Positions 8,550-16,908 of a stretch of 64,000 bases of DNA are shown piece by piece. The DNA comes from Salinisphaera sp052044135 (lineage in GTDB: Bacteria > Pseudomonadota > Gammaproteobacteria > Nevskiales > Salinisphaeraceae). Position 1 is the stretch's first letter. Each line of letters begins with the position of its first letter. The notes beneath the pieces were generated by a model. It did no database searches. It saw nothing but the letters and a program-made list of their open reading frames with translations, and had not been told where the DNA came from. The stretch spans positions 171,933 through 235,932 of the forward strand of contig NZ_JBQDYF010000005.1 of assembly GCF_052044135.1 (NCBI RefSeq). Reading direction: 5' to 3'. Both the position numbers and the translations under genes were made by a program.

Positions 8550-9305
8550 TCAGTGGCCGGTCGTGTCGCTGCGCGACAGCGATTGCATCGTCAGGACATA
8601 CTGCGTGTTGCCGTCCTCGAGACGCCGTACCTGAACGGGAATCCAATCCGCATTGCGCGCCAGCCAGAAGGTCAGCGCGTGATGATGCTGGCCGTCGCGG
8701 GCCAGTTTGACGGTATCGAAGAGACCCCCGGGTGTCTTCAGGTTGCCCGCGTCGCTCACATGCACCTTGTAGGTCTGCAAGCCGTCGTCGTCGGCGAGGA
8801 TGAAGCGGTGTCCCGTGGGCAGCGTGTTGCCGGGCCGGGTCGAGGCCAGCCAGCGGCGGGCCGCGATCTGCAATGACATCGGGTCCTGCGTGCCGGGCTT
8901 GAGCGCGTAGGTCTGGCCGTCGCCCTTCCCGTTCCGATACTGAACGGTCATGGCCGACCAGTCGAACTTCAGGGTGTAGCTATGGCCCGGCTTGCCCTCG
9001 ACGTGATGACGGAAATACCGGGGCTGGACCTTGCCGTCGACGATACAGAAGCGGGTCTCGTCGTCGATGTCGCCCAGGAACATGCGGACCAGCGCGTTGG
9101 GTTTGGCATGGCCGGTATAGACGAAACAGCCGTTCTGCTGGCCCGGCTTCAGGCTGAAATGGGCATCGCCCAGCGGCAGCCCGGATTTGCGCACGCTATA
9201 GACTGCGCTGAAGGCATCCGTGGGCGAGGCCAGTGTGGCGGGGCTGACGACGGCGAGGCTCAGCCCCGCGAGCAGAACGGTTGTCAGATGTGCCGTAATC
9301 TTCAT
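8550..9305 (-). CDS. DUF3108 domain-containing periplasmic protein
   Basis: Protein of unknown function, 251 aa, DUF3108 family. Seen: a cleavable signal peptide (MKITAHLTTVLLAGLSLAVV, then SPATLAS) and beta-rich repeats typical of the family (FSAVYSVRKSGLPLGDAHFSL; YTGHAKPNALVRMFLGD; RYFRHHVEGKPGHSYTLKFD). It probably acts in the periplasm. The ATG overlaps the purN stop by four bases (ATGA), so it is translated together with purN. The purM-purN-DUF3108 arrangement recurs in gammaproteobacteria, but the link to purine synthesis is unexplained. Function not assigned. Confidence 0.85.
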   Translation of the reverse strand: MKITAHLTTVLLAGLSLAVVSPATLASPTDAFSAVYSVRKSGLPLGDAHFSLKPGQQNGCFVYTGHAKPNALVRMFLGDIDDETRFCIVDGKVQPRYFRHHVEGKPGHSYTLKFDWSAMTVQYRNGKGDGQTYALKPGTQDPMSLQIAARRWLASTRPGNTLPTGHRFILADDDGLQTYKVHVSDAGNLKTPGGLFDTVKLARDGQHHHALTFWLARNADWIPVQVRRLEDGNTQYVLTMQSLSRSDTTGH

Positions 9306-9988
9306 GGGCCGGGGGTATCCTCGTCGTAGTCGATGATCGGCGGCTCGGATTGCAGGCGACCGTCGCGATGGATGCCGTCGGTGCGCCAGACCACCCGCCC
9401 CGAGATGAGATCGTCGAGTGCGGCGGCGTAAAGGCGCTGTTCGATGCGATCCATGATGCGGTCGGCCAGCATGTCGGCGGTGTCGCCCGGGCGAATGGTG
9501 ATGCGGCCCTGGCGGATCACCGGGCCGTCGTCCAGCGTGGGGGTGACGAAATGCACGCTGGCGCCATGGTCGCGATCGCCCGCGGCCAGGGCGCGCTCGT
9601 GCGTGTGCAGGCCCTTGTATCGGGGCAGCAGCGACGGATGGATGTTGACGATGCGCCCGGCAAAGCGTTCGACGAAGGTATCGCTCAGCACCCGCATGAA
9701 GCCGGCCAGCACGATCCAGTCGGGCTTCTCCGCGGCGATCCGGTGCGCCAGCGCCGCGTCATAGCTTTCCCGATCCGGGAAATGGCGCGGCGAGATGCTG
9801 ACCGCGGGCAAGCCGGCGAGGCGCGCCGTCTGCAGGCCCGGCGCGCGTGCCTTGTTGCTGGCAACCAGCACGATCTCGGCGTCGAGCGCACCGGCGTCGA
9901 TTGCCCGCATGATGGCTTCTAGGTTGCGCCCGCGCCCTGAGATGAGCACGACCAGCCGGGCCGGGCGTTTGTGTTCGCTCGCGCTCAT
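9302..9988 (-). CDS. purN: Phosphoribosylglycinamide formyltransferase
   Basis: GAR transformylase, 228 aa, third step of de novo purine synthesis using 10-formyl-THF. Seen: VVLISGRGRNLEAIMRA (N-terminal substrate loop; most homologues read SGxGSNL, so the R in place of S is slightly unusual), the catalytic segment GRIVNIHPSLLPRYKGLHTH with its Asn and His, and TLDDGPVI with the catalytic Asp. The ATG at 9988 shares one base with the purM stop (TGATG) and is preferred over the in-frame TTG at 9991. It lies in a purM-purN-DUF3108 operon. The C-terminal tail is a little longer than in E. coli PurN. Confidence 0.95.
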   Translation of the reverse strand: MSASEHKRPARLVVLISGRGRNLEAIMRAIDAGALDAEIVLVASNKARAPGLQTARLAGLPAVSISPRHFPDRESYDAALAHRIAAEKPDWIVLAGFMRVLSDTFVERFAGRIVNIHPSLLPRYKGLHTHERALAAGDRDHGASVHFVTPTLDDGPVIRQGRITIRPGDTADMLADRIMDRIEQRLYAAALDDLISGRVVWRTDGIHRDGRLQSEPPIIDYDEDTPGP

Positions 9989-11031
9989 CAAACGATGCGC
10001 ACGGCGGGCTCGTTATCTTCGCGGGCATGCACGTGGCCGATTTCGAACACGGTCTCGCCGGCGTCTTGCAGCACCGTGCGCGCCGTCGCGGCCTGATCGG
10101 CCGGCAGCACGATGCAGTAGCCGATCCCGTTGTTGAAGGTCCGCGCCATTTCCTCGGCCGCCACGTTGCCGGCCTCGGCGAGCCAGTCGAACACGGCCGG
10201 CCGTTGCCAGGCCGAGCCCTCGATGGTCACGGCCTTGTCCCCGGGCACGACGCGGGCCAGGTTTTCGGCCAGCCCGCCGCCGGTGACGTGGGCCATGCCG
10301 TGGACGGTAGTCCGGGCCAGCAGCTCGCGCACGGCTGCCACATAAATGCGCGTCGGCGCCAACAGTGCATCCAGCAGGCTGTGCTGGCTGCCGATCGGCG
10401 CCATGAGATCGGCGCTGCTGGTCTCGATGATCCGGCGCACCAGGGAATAACCGTTGGAATGCGGGCCGCTGGAGGCCAGGCCCAGCACCACGTCGTTTTC
10501 CGCGATGGCCGAACCATCGATGCGCGCATCGTATTCGACCACGCCCACGGTAAAACCGGCCAGATCGAAATCGCCCGCGCCGTACATGCCGGGCATCTCG
10601 GCGGTTTCGCCGCCGATCAACGCCGCGCCGGCCTGGCGACAGCCTTCGGCGATACTGGCGATGACCGGGCCGGCCACGTCGGCGTCGAGATGCGCGGTGG
10701 CGTAGTAATCGAGAAAGAACAGCGGTTCCGCGCCGGCAACCAGCACGTCGTTGACGCACATCGCGACCAGGTCGATGCCGATACCCTCGAAGCGCGCATG
10801 GTCGATGGCCAGGCGCAGCTTGGTGCCGACGCCGTCGGTCCCCGAGACCAGCACCGGCCGGCGATAGCGATCGACCGGCAGTTCGAACAGGCCGCCGAAG
10901 CCGCCCAGGCCGCCGATCACCTCGGGGCGGCGGGTGGCTTCCACGGGGCCGCGGATGGCGTCGACCAGGCGGTTGCCGGCATCGATATCCACGCCGGCAT
11001 CGGCGTAGGTCAGGGAGGGACGATCGCTCAA
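9988..11031 (-). CDS. purM: Phosphoribosylformylglycinamidine cyclo-ligase
   Basis: AIR synthetase, 347 aa (E. coli 345), fifth step of purine synthesis. Seen: SLTYADAGVDIDAGNRLV at the N-terminus is the family signature, followed by LVSGTDGVGTKLRLA (ATP-binding Gly-rich loop), ALIGGETAEMPGMY and the C-terminal HVTGGGLAENL. The start is a TTG at 11031: it has a good ribosome site, GAGAAGG, seven bases upstream and gives exactly the family N-terminus. The upstream ATG at 11175 would add 48 unrelated residues and overlap the divergent perM-like gene. First gene of the purM-purN-DUF3108 operon. Confidence 0.93.
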   Translation of the reverse strand: MSDRPSLTYADAGVDIDAGNRLVDAIRGPVEATRRPEVIGGLGGFGGLFELPVDRYRRPVLVSGTDGVGTKLRLAIDHARFEGIGIDLVAMCVNDVLVAGAEPLFFLDYYATAHLDADVAGPVIASIAEGCRQAGAALIGGETAEMPGMYGAGDFDLAGFTVGVVEYDARIDGSAIAENDVVLGLASSGPHSNGYSLVRRIIETSSADLMAPIGSQHSLLDALLAPTRIYVAAVRELLARTTVHGMAHVTGGGLAENLARVVPGDKAVTIEGSAWQRPAVFDWLAEAGNVAAEEMARTFNNGIGYCIVLPADQAATARTVLQDAGETVFEIGHVHAREDNEPAVRIV

Positions 11032-11159
11032 GATCAGGCCTTCTCGGTTGCGTGAACCAAACGCCGGAACTCCGGCAGCAGCATGGTATTGTACCGTTTC
11101 GAAGAGCACGACTGGGATTGCGCTCCGACACCCATGACCGCAGGCGATAGCTGACAGAA

Positions 11160-12206
11160 ATGCGTGGACGCACACTCGCCCTGGTCGGCGTGGCGGGGCT
11201 CGTTCTGGTGGTCGTGCTGTTGCACGGCATGCTGCTGCCGTTCGTGCTCGGCGCCGGGCTGGCTTATGTCTGCGACCCGATCGTGGATCGCCTGGAACGA
11301 CTGCGGCTCAATCGTACGCTCGGCGTGATCGTGGTGTTCGCCGCCATGATTCTGTTATTCGCGCTCCTGGTCTTCCTGCTGTTGCCGATTCTGCAGGCGC
11401 AGTTCGATACGCTCGTTCGCAGTCTGCCGCGCTATCTGGACTGGGCACAGCATGCCTTCAACCCCTGGATCCGGCGTGTGGCTCCCGGGGTCGGCGGGAT
11501 CGACGCGGATTCCATCCGTCAACTCATCGCCAACAACTGGGGCAGCGCTGGCGGTTTTGCCTCAGCGATCGCCAAGAAAGCGTTTTCGTCCGGAACGACG
11601 CTTTTGTCGTGGGCGATCAACCTGTTGCTCGTGCCCGTGATCATGTTCTACCTGCTGCGTGACTGGGATCGCATGACCGGGTTCATTCGTGCCCAGCTGC
11701 CGCGGCGTTACGAAGCCACCATCACCGAGCTCGCGCGCGAGACCGACGACGTGCTCGGCCATTTCCTGCGGGGCCAGGCGCTGGTGATGCTGGTGCTGGG
11801 CACGATTTATATCGTCGGCCTGTGGCTGGCCGGACTGGATCTGGCCCTGGTGATCGGGCTGGGCGCCGGATTGATCAGTTTCGTGCCCTATGTCGGCGTC
11901 ATCTCCGGCGTGTGCATGGCGAGCGTGGCGATGCTGGTGCAGACCGGCGACCCCTATCAGCTGATCTGGGTGGCGCTGGTGTTCAGCATCGGCCAGCTCA
12001 TGGAGCAGATGGTGCTGACGCCGCTCATGCTGGGTGAGGCGATCGGTCTGCATCCGGTCTGGGTCATCTTTGCCGTGCTGGCCGGTGGGCAGCTGTTCGG
12101 CTTCATCGGCGTGTTGCTGGCCCTGCCCACGGCCGCGACCATCGCGGTCATGGTGCGCTATGCCGGTCGACGCTGGCGGGCCAGCCGCCTGTACCTTCAG
12201 GAATGA
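11160..12206 (+). CDS. AI-2E family transporter (PerM-like permease)
   Basis: Polytopic inner-membrane protein, 348 aa, AI-2E transporter/PerM family. Seen: about eight hydrophobic segments (for example LALVGVAGLVLVVVLLHGML and VIVVFAAMILLFALLVFLLL) with the family motif WAINLLLVPVIMFYLLRDWD near residue 160 and the C-terminal FIGVLLALPTAATIAV. Family members have been linked to AI-2 export or ion transport, but substrates are mostly unknown. It is divergent from purM, with about 128 bp between start codons, and directly upstream of hda in the same direction. That neighbourhood (purM, permease, hda) is common in gammaproteobacteria and supports the call. Confidence 0.85.
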   Translation: MRGRTLALVGVAGLVLVVVLLHGMLLPFVLGAGLAYVCDPIVDRLERLRLNRTLGVIVVFAAMILLFALLVFLLLPILQAQFDTLVRSLPRYLDWAQHAFNPWIRRVAPGVGGIDADSIRQLIANNWGSAGGFASAIAKKAFSSGTTLLSWAINLLLVPVIMFYLLRDWDRMTGFIRAQLPRRYEATITELARETDDVLGHFLRGQALVMLVLGTIYIVGLWLAGLDLALVIGLGAGLISFVPYVGVISGVCMASVAMLVQTGDPYQLIWVALVFSIGQLMEQMVLTPLMLGEAIGLHPVWVIFAVLAGGQLFGFIGVLLALPTAATIAVMVRYAGRRWRASRLYLQE

Positions 12207-12320
12207 GCGCCCGTTGGCCCGGACTGTCGAGCCGCGCGGTTGCCCGCAGCTTGGCATACCGGCATGCTAGCGCATCGTCGCGCAGGGGGCGCGGCGTCGA
12301 TCCATCCATGTCAGGTTCGT

Positions 12321-13013
12321 ATGTCCGTACAGCTCGTTCTCGGTGTTCAGCTGCCGGCTTCGGCGACATTGTCGGCCTTCGTCGGCCACACCAACGCCGA
12401 TGCCAAGGCCGCGGTGGCCGAGGTCGTGGACGGGCGCAGCGAGCGATTGTTCGTGGCCGGCCCGGCGAACTGCGGCAAGACCCATCTGCTGCAGGCGGCC
12501 TGCCGGGCGATCGGCGACGCCGGGCGGCGCAGCGTCTATCTGCCGCTGGCCCAGGTCCGTGAGCCGATCGGCTCGCTGCTTGAAGGGCTGGCCGACATGG
12601 ACTGTGTCTGCGTCGACGACGTGGATGCCATCGCCGGCGACCGCGAGGCCGAGATCGCACTGCTGGGCCTGTCCGATCAATTGCGATCGCGGGGCAGCCG
12701 TCTGCTCGCCGCCGGTTCGGCCGTGCCGCGCGAACTCGGGCTGGCCCTGCCCGATCTGGCCAGCCGGCTGGGCTGGGGCGGGGTCGTGGTCTGCCGCGCG
12801 CTGGATGACGACGACAAGCGCGAACTTTTGATTCGACGGGCCGAACAGCGCGGCATGGATATGCCGGAGGCGACCGCCCGCTGGTTGATACGGCACGGCG
12901 AGGCCGGGGTGCCGGAACTGATGGCCATGCTCGACACTCTGGATCGCGCCTCGCTGGCCGCTCACCGCCGGCTGACGATTCCCTTCGTCAAGCAGGCGCT
13001 GGGCTACGGCTGA
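12321..13013 (+). CDS. hda: DnaA regulatory inactivator Hda
   Basis: Hda, 230 aa, a short DnaA-like AAA+ protein that with the sliding clamp stimulates ATP hydrolysis by DnaA after initiation. Seen: the N-terminal clamp-binding-type sequence MSVQLVLGVQLP (QLVLGVQLP fits the beta-clamp motif), the P-loop VAGPANCGKTHLLQAA, Walker B CVCVDDVDAIAGD, and sensor segment RLLAAGSAVPRELGL. The P-loop reads GPANCGKT where many Hda proteins have GxxxSGKS/T. There is no DNA-binding domain IV, which separates it from DnaA. The ATG at 12321 is chosen because it gives the clamp motif directly; upstream codons add unrelated sequence. Confidence 0.9.
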   Translation: MSVQLVLGVQLPASATLSAFVGHTNADAKAAVAEVVDGRSERLFVAGPANCGKTHLLQAACRAIGDAGRRSVYLPLAQVREPIGSLLEGLADMDCVCVDDVDAIAGDREAEIALLGLSDQLRSRGSRLLAAGSAVPRELGLALPDLASRLGWGGVVVCRALDDDDKRELLIRRAEQRGMDMPEATARWLIRHGEAGVPELMAMLDTLDRASLAAHRRLTIPFVKQALGYG

Positions 13014-13017
13014 GCCC

Positions 13018-13623
13018 TCACGCCGGGCGGGACAAGCGCCGGGCGACGTCGGCCACCCGTGCGCCGAGATTGCGCGCGAGTCGTTTCTCGATCTCCGTGA
13101 GTGGCTTGTCGCCCAGCATGCCGGCCACGTGGCTGGCGCCATACGGCGTGCCGCCGGAATCGGTCTCGGCGAGCAGGTCGTCGGCGGTATAGGTCAGCCC
13201 GGTGATCAGCATGCCGTGGTGGAGGAGCGGCAGCATCATCGACATCAGTGTGGTCTCCTGCCCGCCGTGCAGGCTCCCGGTGGAGGTGAACACCGCGCCC
13301 GGCTTGCCGGCCAGCGTGCCCGACAGCCACTGGCCGGACAACGTATCGATGAAGTGCTTGAGCGGGGCCGCCATGTTGCCGAAACGCGTCGGCGAGCCGA
13401 GGATCAGGCCGGCGCATTCTTCCAGATCGTCGGGGTCGACATAGGGCGCGCCGGACGTCGGGATATCGGGCGTCGTTGCTTGCGTGGCGGGCGAGACGGG
13501 CGGCACCGTGCGCACGCGCGCGCCCATGCCGTCGATGCGCGCGACGCCGCGGGCGACCTCGTTGGCCAGTTGTTCGGTCGCGCCGTTGCGACTGTAGTAG
13601 ATGATGAGGATGTCCCGGGTCAT
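13018..13623 (-). CDS. wrbA: NAD(P)H:quinone oxidoreductase, WrbA family
   Basis: Flavodoxin-like quinone reductase, 201 aa from the ATG at 13623. Seen: the FMN phosphate-binding loop YYSRNGATEQLANEVARG at the N-terminus and the WrbA signatures GSPTRFGNMAAPLKHFID and FTSTGSLHGGQETTLMSMM, followed by LPLLHHGMLITGL. The enzyme reduces quinones by two electrons with FMN as cofactor and protects against oxidative stress. It is convergent with hda, with only four bases between the two stop codons, so there is no room for a separate terminator. The frame continues 11 codons upstream of the chosen start without family similarity. Confidence 0.92.
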   Translation of the reverse strand: MTRDILIIYYSRNGATEQLANEVARGVARIDGMGARVRTVPPVSPATQATTPDIPTSGAPYVDPDDLEECAGLILGSPTRFGNMAAPLKHFIDTLSGQWLSGTLAGKPGAVFTSTGSLHGGQETTLMSMMLPLLHHGMLITGLTYTADDLLAETDSGGTPYGASHVAGMLGDKPLTEIEKRLARNLGARVADVARRLSRPA

Positions 13624-13690
13624 GACCTGGCCGTTGCGAATCCGATGGAGATCCATGCTGTCGCCCGGCGCGGCCGGCGTCCAGTCGCGC

Positions 13691-14302
13691 TCACGGAATT
13701 CGCCAGTTGCGGCTCAGCGCGTTCTCGACCCGCAGTGGATACCAGAGCTGGCCCAGGCTGCCGTTGTAGCGCGCCAGGGCCCGCGTCAGATTGCCGTGCT
13801 CGAGCTTCAGGTAATACGCCAGGATGGCGCAGCCATAGCGGAGATTGGTCGCGCGATCGAACAGGTTATCGTCCGGCGCGCCGATCGCGTGCCGCCAGAA
13901 CGGCATGATCTGCATCAAGCCTTCGGCGCCGGCGGCGGACAGCGCGAAGCGCTTGAAGTCGGATTCGACCTGAATCAGCGCCAGCACCAGTTGCGGCGAT
14001 AGCCCGGCCGCGGTGGCCGCCGCATGCACGTCGCGCAGCAAATTAAGCCGACGTTGGACATTGGGTACGCGCGGAGCCAGCCGGTGCGACATGTCCACCA
14101 GCCAGACTTCCGCATCGAAGCGATTCCTGAAGCCCCTGGAATCGGCCACCGCCTTCTTCAGCGCGGACCGCATACCCGGCTGCATATGCGCCGGCACCGC
14201 GGCCGCGCCGAAAGCGGTTGGCGCGCTGAAAATCGCGAGGCCGGCCAGGACGGTGGCCGGCAAACACGAAATCAGTCCGCAAATGAACGCAGAACGACGC
14301 AA
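13691..14302 (-). CDS. Lytic transglycosylase (SLT domain) protein
   Basis: Soluble lytic-transglycosylase-like protein, 203 aa. Seen: the SLT core ALIQVESDFKRFALS with the catalytic Glu near residue 113, the AEGLMQIMP motif, then NLFDRATNLRYGCAILAYYL and LARYNGS. These peptidoglycan-cleaving enzymes act in the periplasm. The N-terminus MRRSAFICGLISCLPATV then LAGLAIFSAPTAFGA looks like a signal peptide. The start is uncertain: the farthest codon is a TTG at 14302 and another TTG lies at 14263; neither has a clear ribosome site. Oddly, the first dozen codons lie inside an intergenic inverted-repeat element (14275-14543), so the 5-prime end may have been remodelled by that insertion. Confidence 0.85.
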   Translation of the reverse strand: MRRSAFICGLISCLPATVLAGLAIFSAPTAFGAAAVPAHMQPGMRSALKKAVADSRGFRNRFDAEVWLVDMSHRLAPRVPNVQRRLNLLRDVHAAATAAGLSPQLVLALIQVESDFKRFALSAAGAEGLMQIMPFWRHAIGAPDDNLFDRATNLRYGCAILAYYLKLEHGNLTRALARYNGSLGQLWYPLRVENALSRNWRIP

Positions 14303-14543
14303 ATCAAAACAACGAAGGCGGGCATATCGCGCCGGACAGACGCCCTGTGGTCTGTCCGGCGATCAAGTATCCGAGGCCTTTTCTCCCCATCGTGGCAATG
14401 CAAATAACGTGCGGACGCGATGCCCGTTCAAAAACTTCGACCGCTCTCAAAGAGCAAAGCGGTCCGCCAATAAACGTCGATGCATGCGAGTACAAGACAC
14501 GGCGACGGATCATTTCGCGTTGCTTACGCGTTCGTTTGCGGGC
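14275..14543 (+). repeat. Intergenic inverted-repeat element of phased decamers (copy 2)
   Basis: The gap before proS carries a second element of the type at 8114. The left end GTCCGCAAATGAACGC (14275-14290) continues in 10 bp steps; the right end GTTTGCGGGC (14534-14543) is its imperfect inverse, and GCGTTGCTTACGCGTTC (14518-14534) mirrors the left decamers. An internal related word, GTCCGCCAATAAACG, lies at 14462. The left end overlaps the first codons of the lytic transglycosylase gene. No gene is seen between 14303 and 14604. Confidence 0.5.
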
Positions 14544-14604
14544 CGCTTCGCATTCATGGCCGTTCGCCGACGCCGGCTTCGATGAAACGCCCGGCTACCC
14601 CTGA

Positions 14605-16317
14605 CTAAACACTTTGGACCCGCGCCTTGATGGCCGCGACATCGTGCTCGATCTCGCCGGATTCGGCGTCGCGCCGGCCCTTGTATTCCAGCTTGCCGGA
14701 TTCCAGGCCGCGGTCCGATACCACGATGCGATGCGGGATGCCGATCAGCTCGGCGTCGGCGAACATGGGGCCAGGGCGCAGGCCGCGATCATCGTAGGCC
14801 ACGTCCACGCCGGCCGCCTTGAGTTCGGTGTAGAGCGTTTCGCAGGCCTCGCGCACGGCGGCCGACTTGTCGGCCTTGATCGGAATGATCACCAGATCGA
14901 ACGGGGCGATGGCCTGAGGCCAGCAGATGCCGGCCTCGTCGTGGCACTGCTCGATCGCCGCCGCGACGATGCGCGAGACGCCAAAGCCGTAGCAGCCCAT
15001 TTCCGGCACGACCGCGTTACCGGATTCATCCAGCACGGTCAGATCCAGCGCTCGGCTGTACTTGTCGCCGAGCTGGAAGACGTGACCGACCTCGATGCCG
15101 CGCAGGACCTCGAGCGTGCCGGTGCCGGTCGGGCTGGCATCACCCGCGACCACGTTGCGCAGGTCGGCGAAGCGCGGTTCGGGATGATCGCGGCCCCAGT
15201 TGAAGTGGGTGAAGTGGGCGCCGTCGTAGTTCGCGCCCACGACCAGGTCGGTGGCATGCGCCAGGGCGAAGTCGGCGATGACCTCGACGTTGGTGTTCAC
15301 CGGCCCGATGGAGCCGGGACCGGCCCCGAAATGCGCACGGATGGTCGCCTCATCTGCCATGGTCAACGGCGCGGCGATACCGGGCACGTTTTCGGCCTTG
15401 ATCTCGTTCAGGCGGTGATCGCCGCGCAGCATGAGCAGCACCGGATCGCCCGATTCCCCCATCACCACGATCGATTTGGCGGTCGCCGATTCCGGCACGC
15501 CCATGTGCTCGGCCAGGCCGGCGATCGTGGTGACGCCCGGTGTCTCGATCTTTTTCAGTTCGCCGCCGGGCGCTGCGCGCTCGCCCTCGGCCATGACCGT
15601 GGCCGCGGCCTCGATATTGGCGGCGTAGGCGCCATCGGTGGAGACCGCCAGCTCATCCTCGCCGGACAATGCCAGCACGTGGAACTCCTCCGACTTGGCG
15701 CCGCCGATGTCGCCGGAGTCCGCGGCCACCACGCGATAATCCAGCCCCATGCGGTCCAGGATCGCACGATAGGCGCCGCGCATGGCGCGGTATTCGCGGG
15801 CCAGATCGGCGGCGTCCATGTGGAAGGAATAAGCATCCTTCATGATGAATTCGCGCGCCCGCATCAGGCCGAAGCGCGGGCGGATCTCGTCGCGGAACTT
15901 GGTCTGAATCTGGTAGTAGGTCACCGGCAGCTGCTTGTAGCTGTGCACATCGCGCTTGACGTAGTCGGTGATGACTTCTTCGTGCGTGGGACCGAAGCAG
16001 TATTCGCGCTCGGCGCGGTCGGTCATGCGCAGCATCAGACCGCCCATGGCGTCCCAGCGGCCGGATTCACGCCAGAGTTCGGCGGGCTGGATCGCGGGCA
16101 TGAGCATTTCCAGCGCGCCGATGGCTTCCATTTCGGCCCGGATGATGGTCTCGACCCGGCGCAGCACCCGCATGCCCAGCGGCGACCAGCTGTAGAGGCC
16201 GGCGCCGAGCCGCCGGATCATGCCGGCGCGCAGCATCAGCTGATGAGAGACGATCTCGGCGTCGGCCGGCGTCTCCTTGGTGGTGGCCAGGGCGAAAGCG
16301 GAAAGGCGCATGAACAA
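14605..16317 (-). CDS. proS: Prolyl-tRNA synthetase (bacterial type with editing domain)
   Basis: Class II aminoacyl-tRNA synthetase, 570 aa (E. coli 572). Seen: N-terminal LATTKETPADAEIVSHQLMLRAGMIRRLGAGLY split by family motifs; motif 2 region TYYQIQTKFRDEIRPR with FGLMRAREF; the inserted YbaK-like editing domain (about residues 225-400, including SATAKSIVVMG and MLRGDHRLNEIK) that clears misacylated Ala-tRNA(Pro); motif 3 CYGFGVSRIVAA; and a C-terminal anticodon-binding domain. It is on its own, with about 100 bp to the JAMM gene upstream. The ATG at 16317 gives the usual N-terminus. No lesions seen. Confidence 0.97.
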   Translation of the reverse strand: MFMRLSAFALATTKETPADAEIVSHQLMLRAGMIRRLGAGLYSWSPLGMRVLRRVETIIRAEMEAIGALEMLMPAIQPAELWRESGRWDAMGGLMLRMTDRAEREYCFGPTHEEVITDYVKRDVHSYKQLPVTYYQIQTKFRDEIRPRFGLMRAREFIMKDAYSFHMDAADLAREYRAMRGAYRAILDRMGLDYRVVAADSGDIGGAKSEEFHVLALSGEDELAVSTDGAYAANIEAAATVMAEGERAAPGGELKKIETPGVTTIAGLAEHMGVPESATAKSIVVMGESGDPVLLMLRGDHRLNEIKAENVPGIAAPLTMADEATIRAHFGAGPGSIGPVNTNVEVIADFALAHATDLVVGANYDGAHFTHFNWGRDHPEPRFADLRNVVAGDASPTGTGTLEVLRGIEVGHVFQLGDKYSRALDLTVLDESGNAVVPEMGCYGFGVSRIVAAAIEQCHDEAGICWPQAIAPFDLVIIPIKADKSAAVREACETLYTELKAAGVDVAYDDRGLRPGPMFADAELIGIPHRIVVSDRGLESGKLEYKGRRDAESGEIEHDVAAIKARVQSV

Positions 16318-16419
16318 TGCCGTCGGTTGATCCAGCCTGCGATTCTACAAAAATCCGCCCGCCGGGGGCGGTTGTCGTGCCATTCCGGCCGGTGTTCGAG
16401 CGCCCACGATGGCGCCGTA

Positions 16420-16908
16420 TCAAGGCCCCGGCGCCGGGTTGTGTCCCCGGGCGGCCGAATGCCAGCGACCGCCGGTCCACGCGATCGGCCGCTCGAGCGG
16501 CATCTCGTTCGCCAGATCCCAGGCCCGGATCGTGTCGCCCGAGCGCGCCGCCGGCGCCACGATCACGGCCATGGCGTCGGGATAGCTGTGGCCGCGCTGG
16601 TCGTGAATCGACGGTTCGGCCTCGCCGACCGGATGCGAGTGATAGATGGCGATCAGGGTTTCGCGGCGTTCGCGCATGCGCTTGAACGCGGCGATCTGGT
16701 CGGCCGGGTCCATGTCGAACCGATCGGCGGCGCGCGCGGCGCGATTGGCGATTGGATAGCGAACCACGGTCGCGCCGCCTCCGCTGGCAATCAGGCCGCA
16801 AAGCTCGATGCCCGGTGCGCGGCGTGCTTCATCGAGCAATGTGTTACCGAGCCGTTCGGGTAGGGTCAGGGGCCCGGCCCGGGTCTTGTCGCGGCGATTG
16901 TTTCGCAT
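16420..16908 (-). CDS. Mov34/MPN/PAD-1 family (JAMM) metallopeptidase-like protein
   Basis: Stand-alone JAMM-fold protein, 162 aa. Seen: the full catalytic signature. A Glu in PGIELCGLIASG near residue 35 is followed by HSHPVGEAEPSIHD near residues 90-103, which is an exact HxH-x7-S-x2-D zinc motif. Bacterial members cleave small ubiquitin-like or sulfur-carrier proteins, or act on cysteine adducts, and often sit beside thiF/moeB or a ThiS-like gene; none is here. Its ATG at 16908 follows the CDF-gene stop with no gap (TGAATG), so it is the third gene of an L,D-transpeptidase/CDF/JAMM unit. The substrate is unknown. Confidence 0.85.
   Translation of the reverse strand: MRNNRRDKTRAGPLTLPERLGNTLLDEARRAPGIELCGLIASGGGATVVRYPIANRAARAADRFDMDPADQIAAFKRMRERRETLIAIYHSHPVGEAEPSIHDQRGHSYPDAMAVIVAPAARSGDTIRAWDLANEMPLERPIAWTGGRWHSAARGHNPAPGP

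Noticed and set aside
14614..16863. A 749-codon plus-strand frame
   Set aside because: It is the antisense shadow of proS, whose minus-strand product has all class II synthetase motifs.
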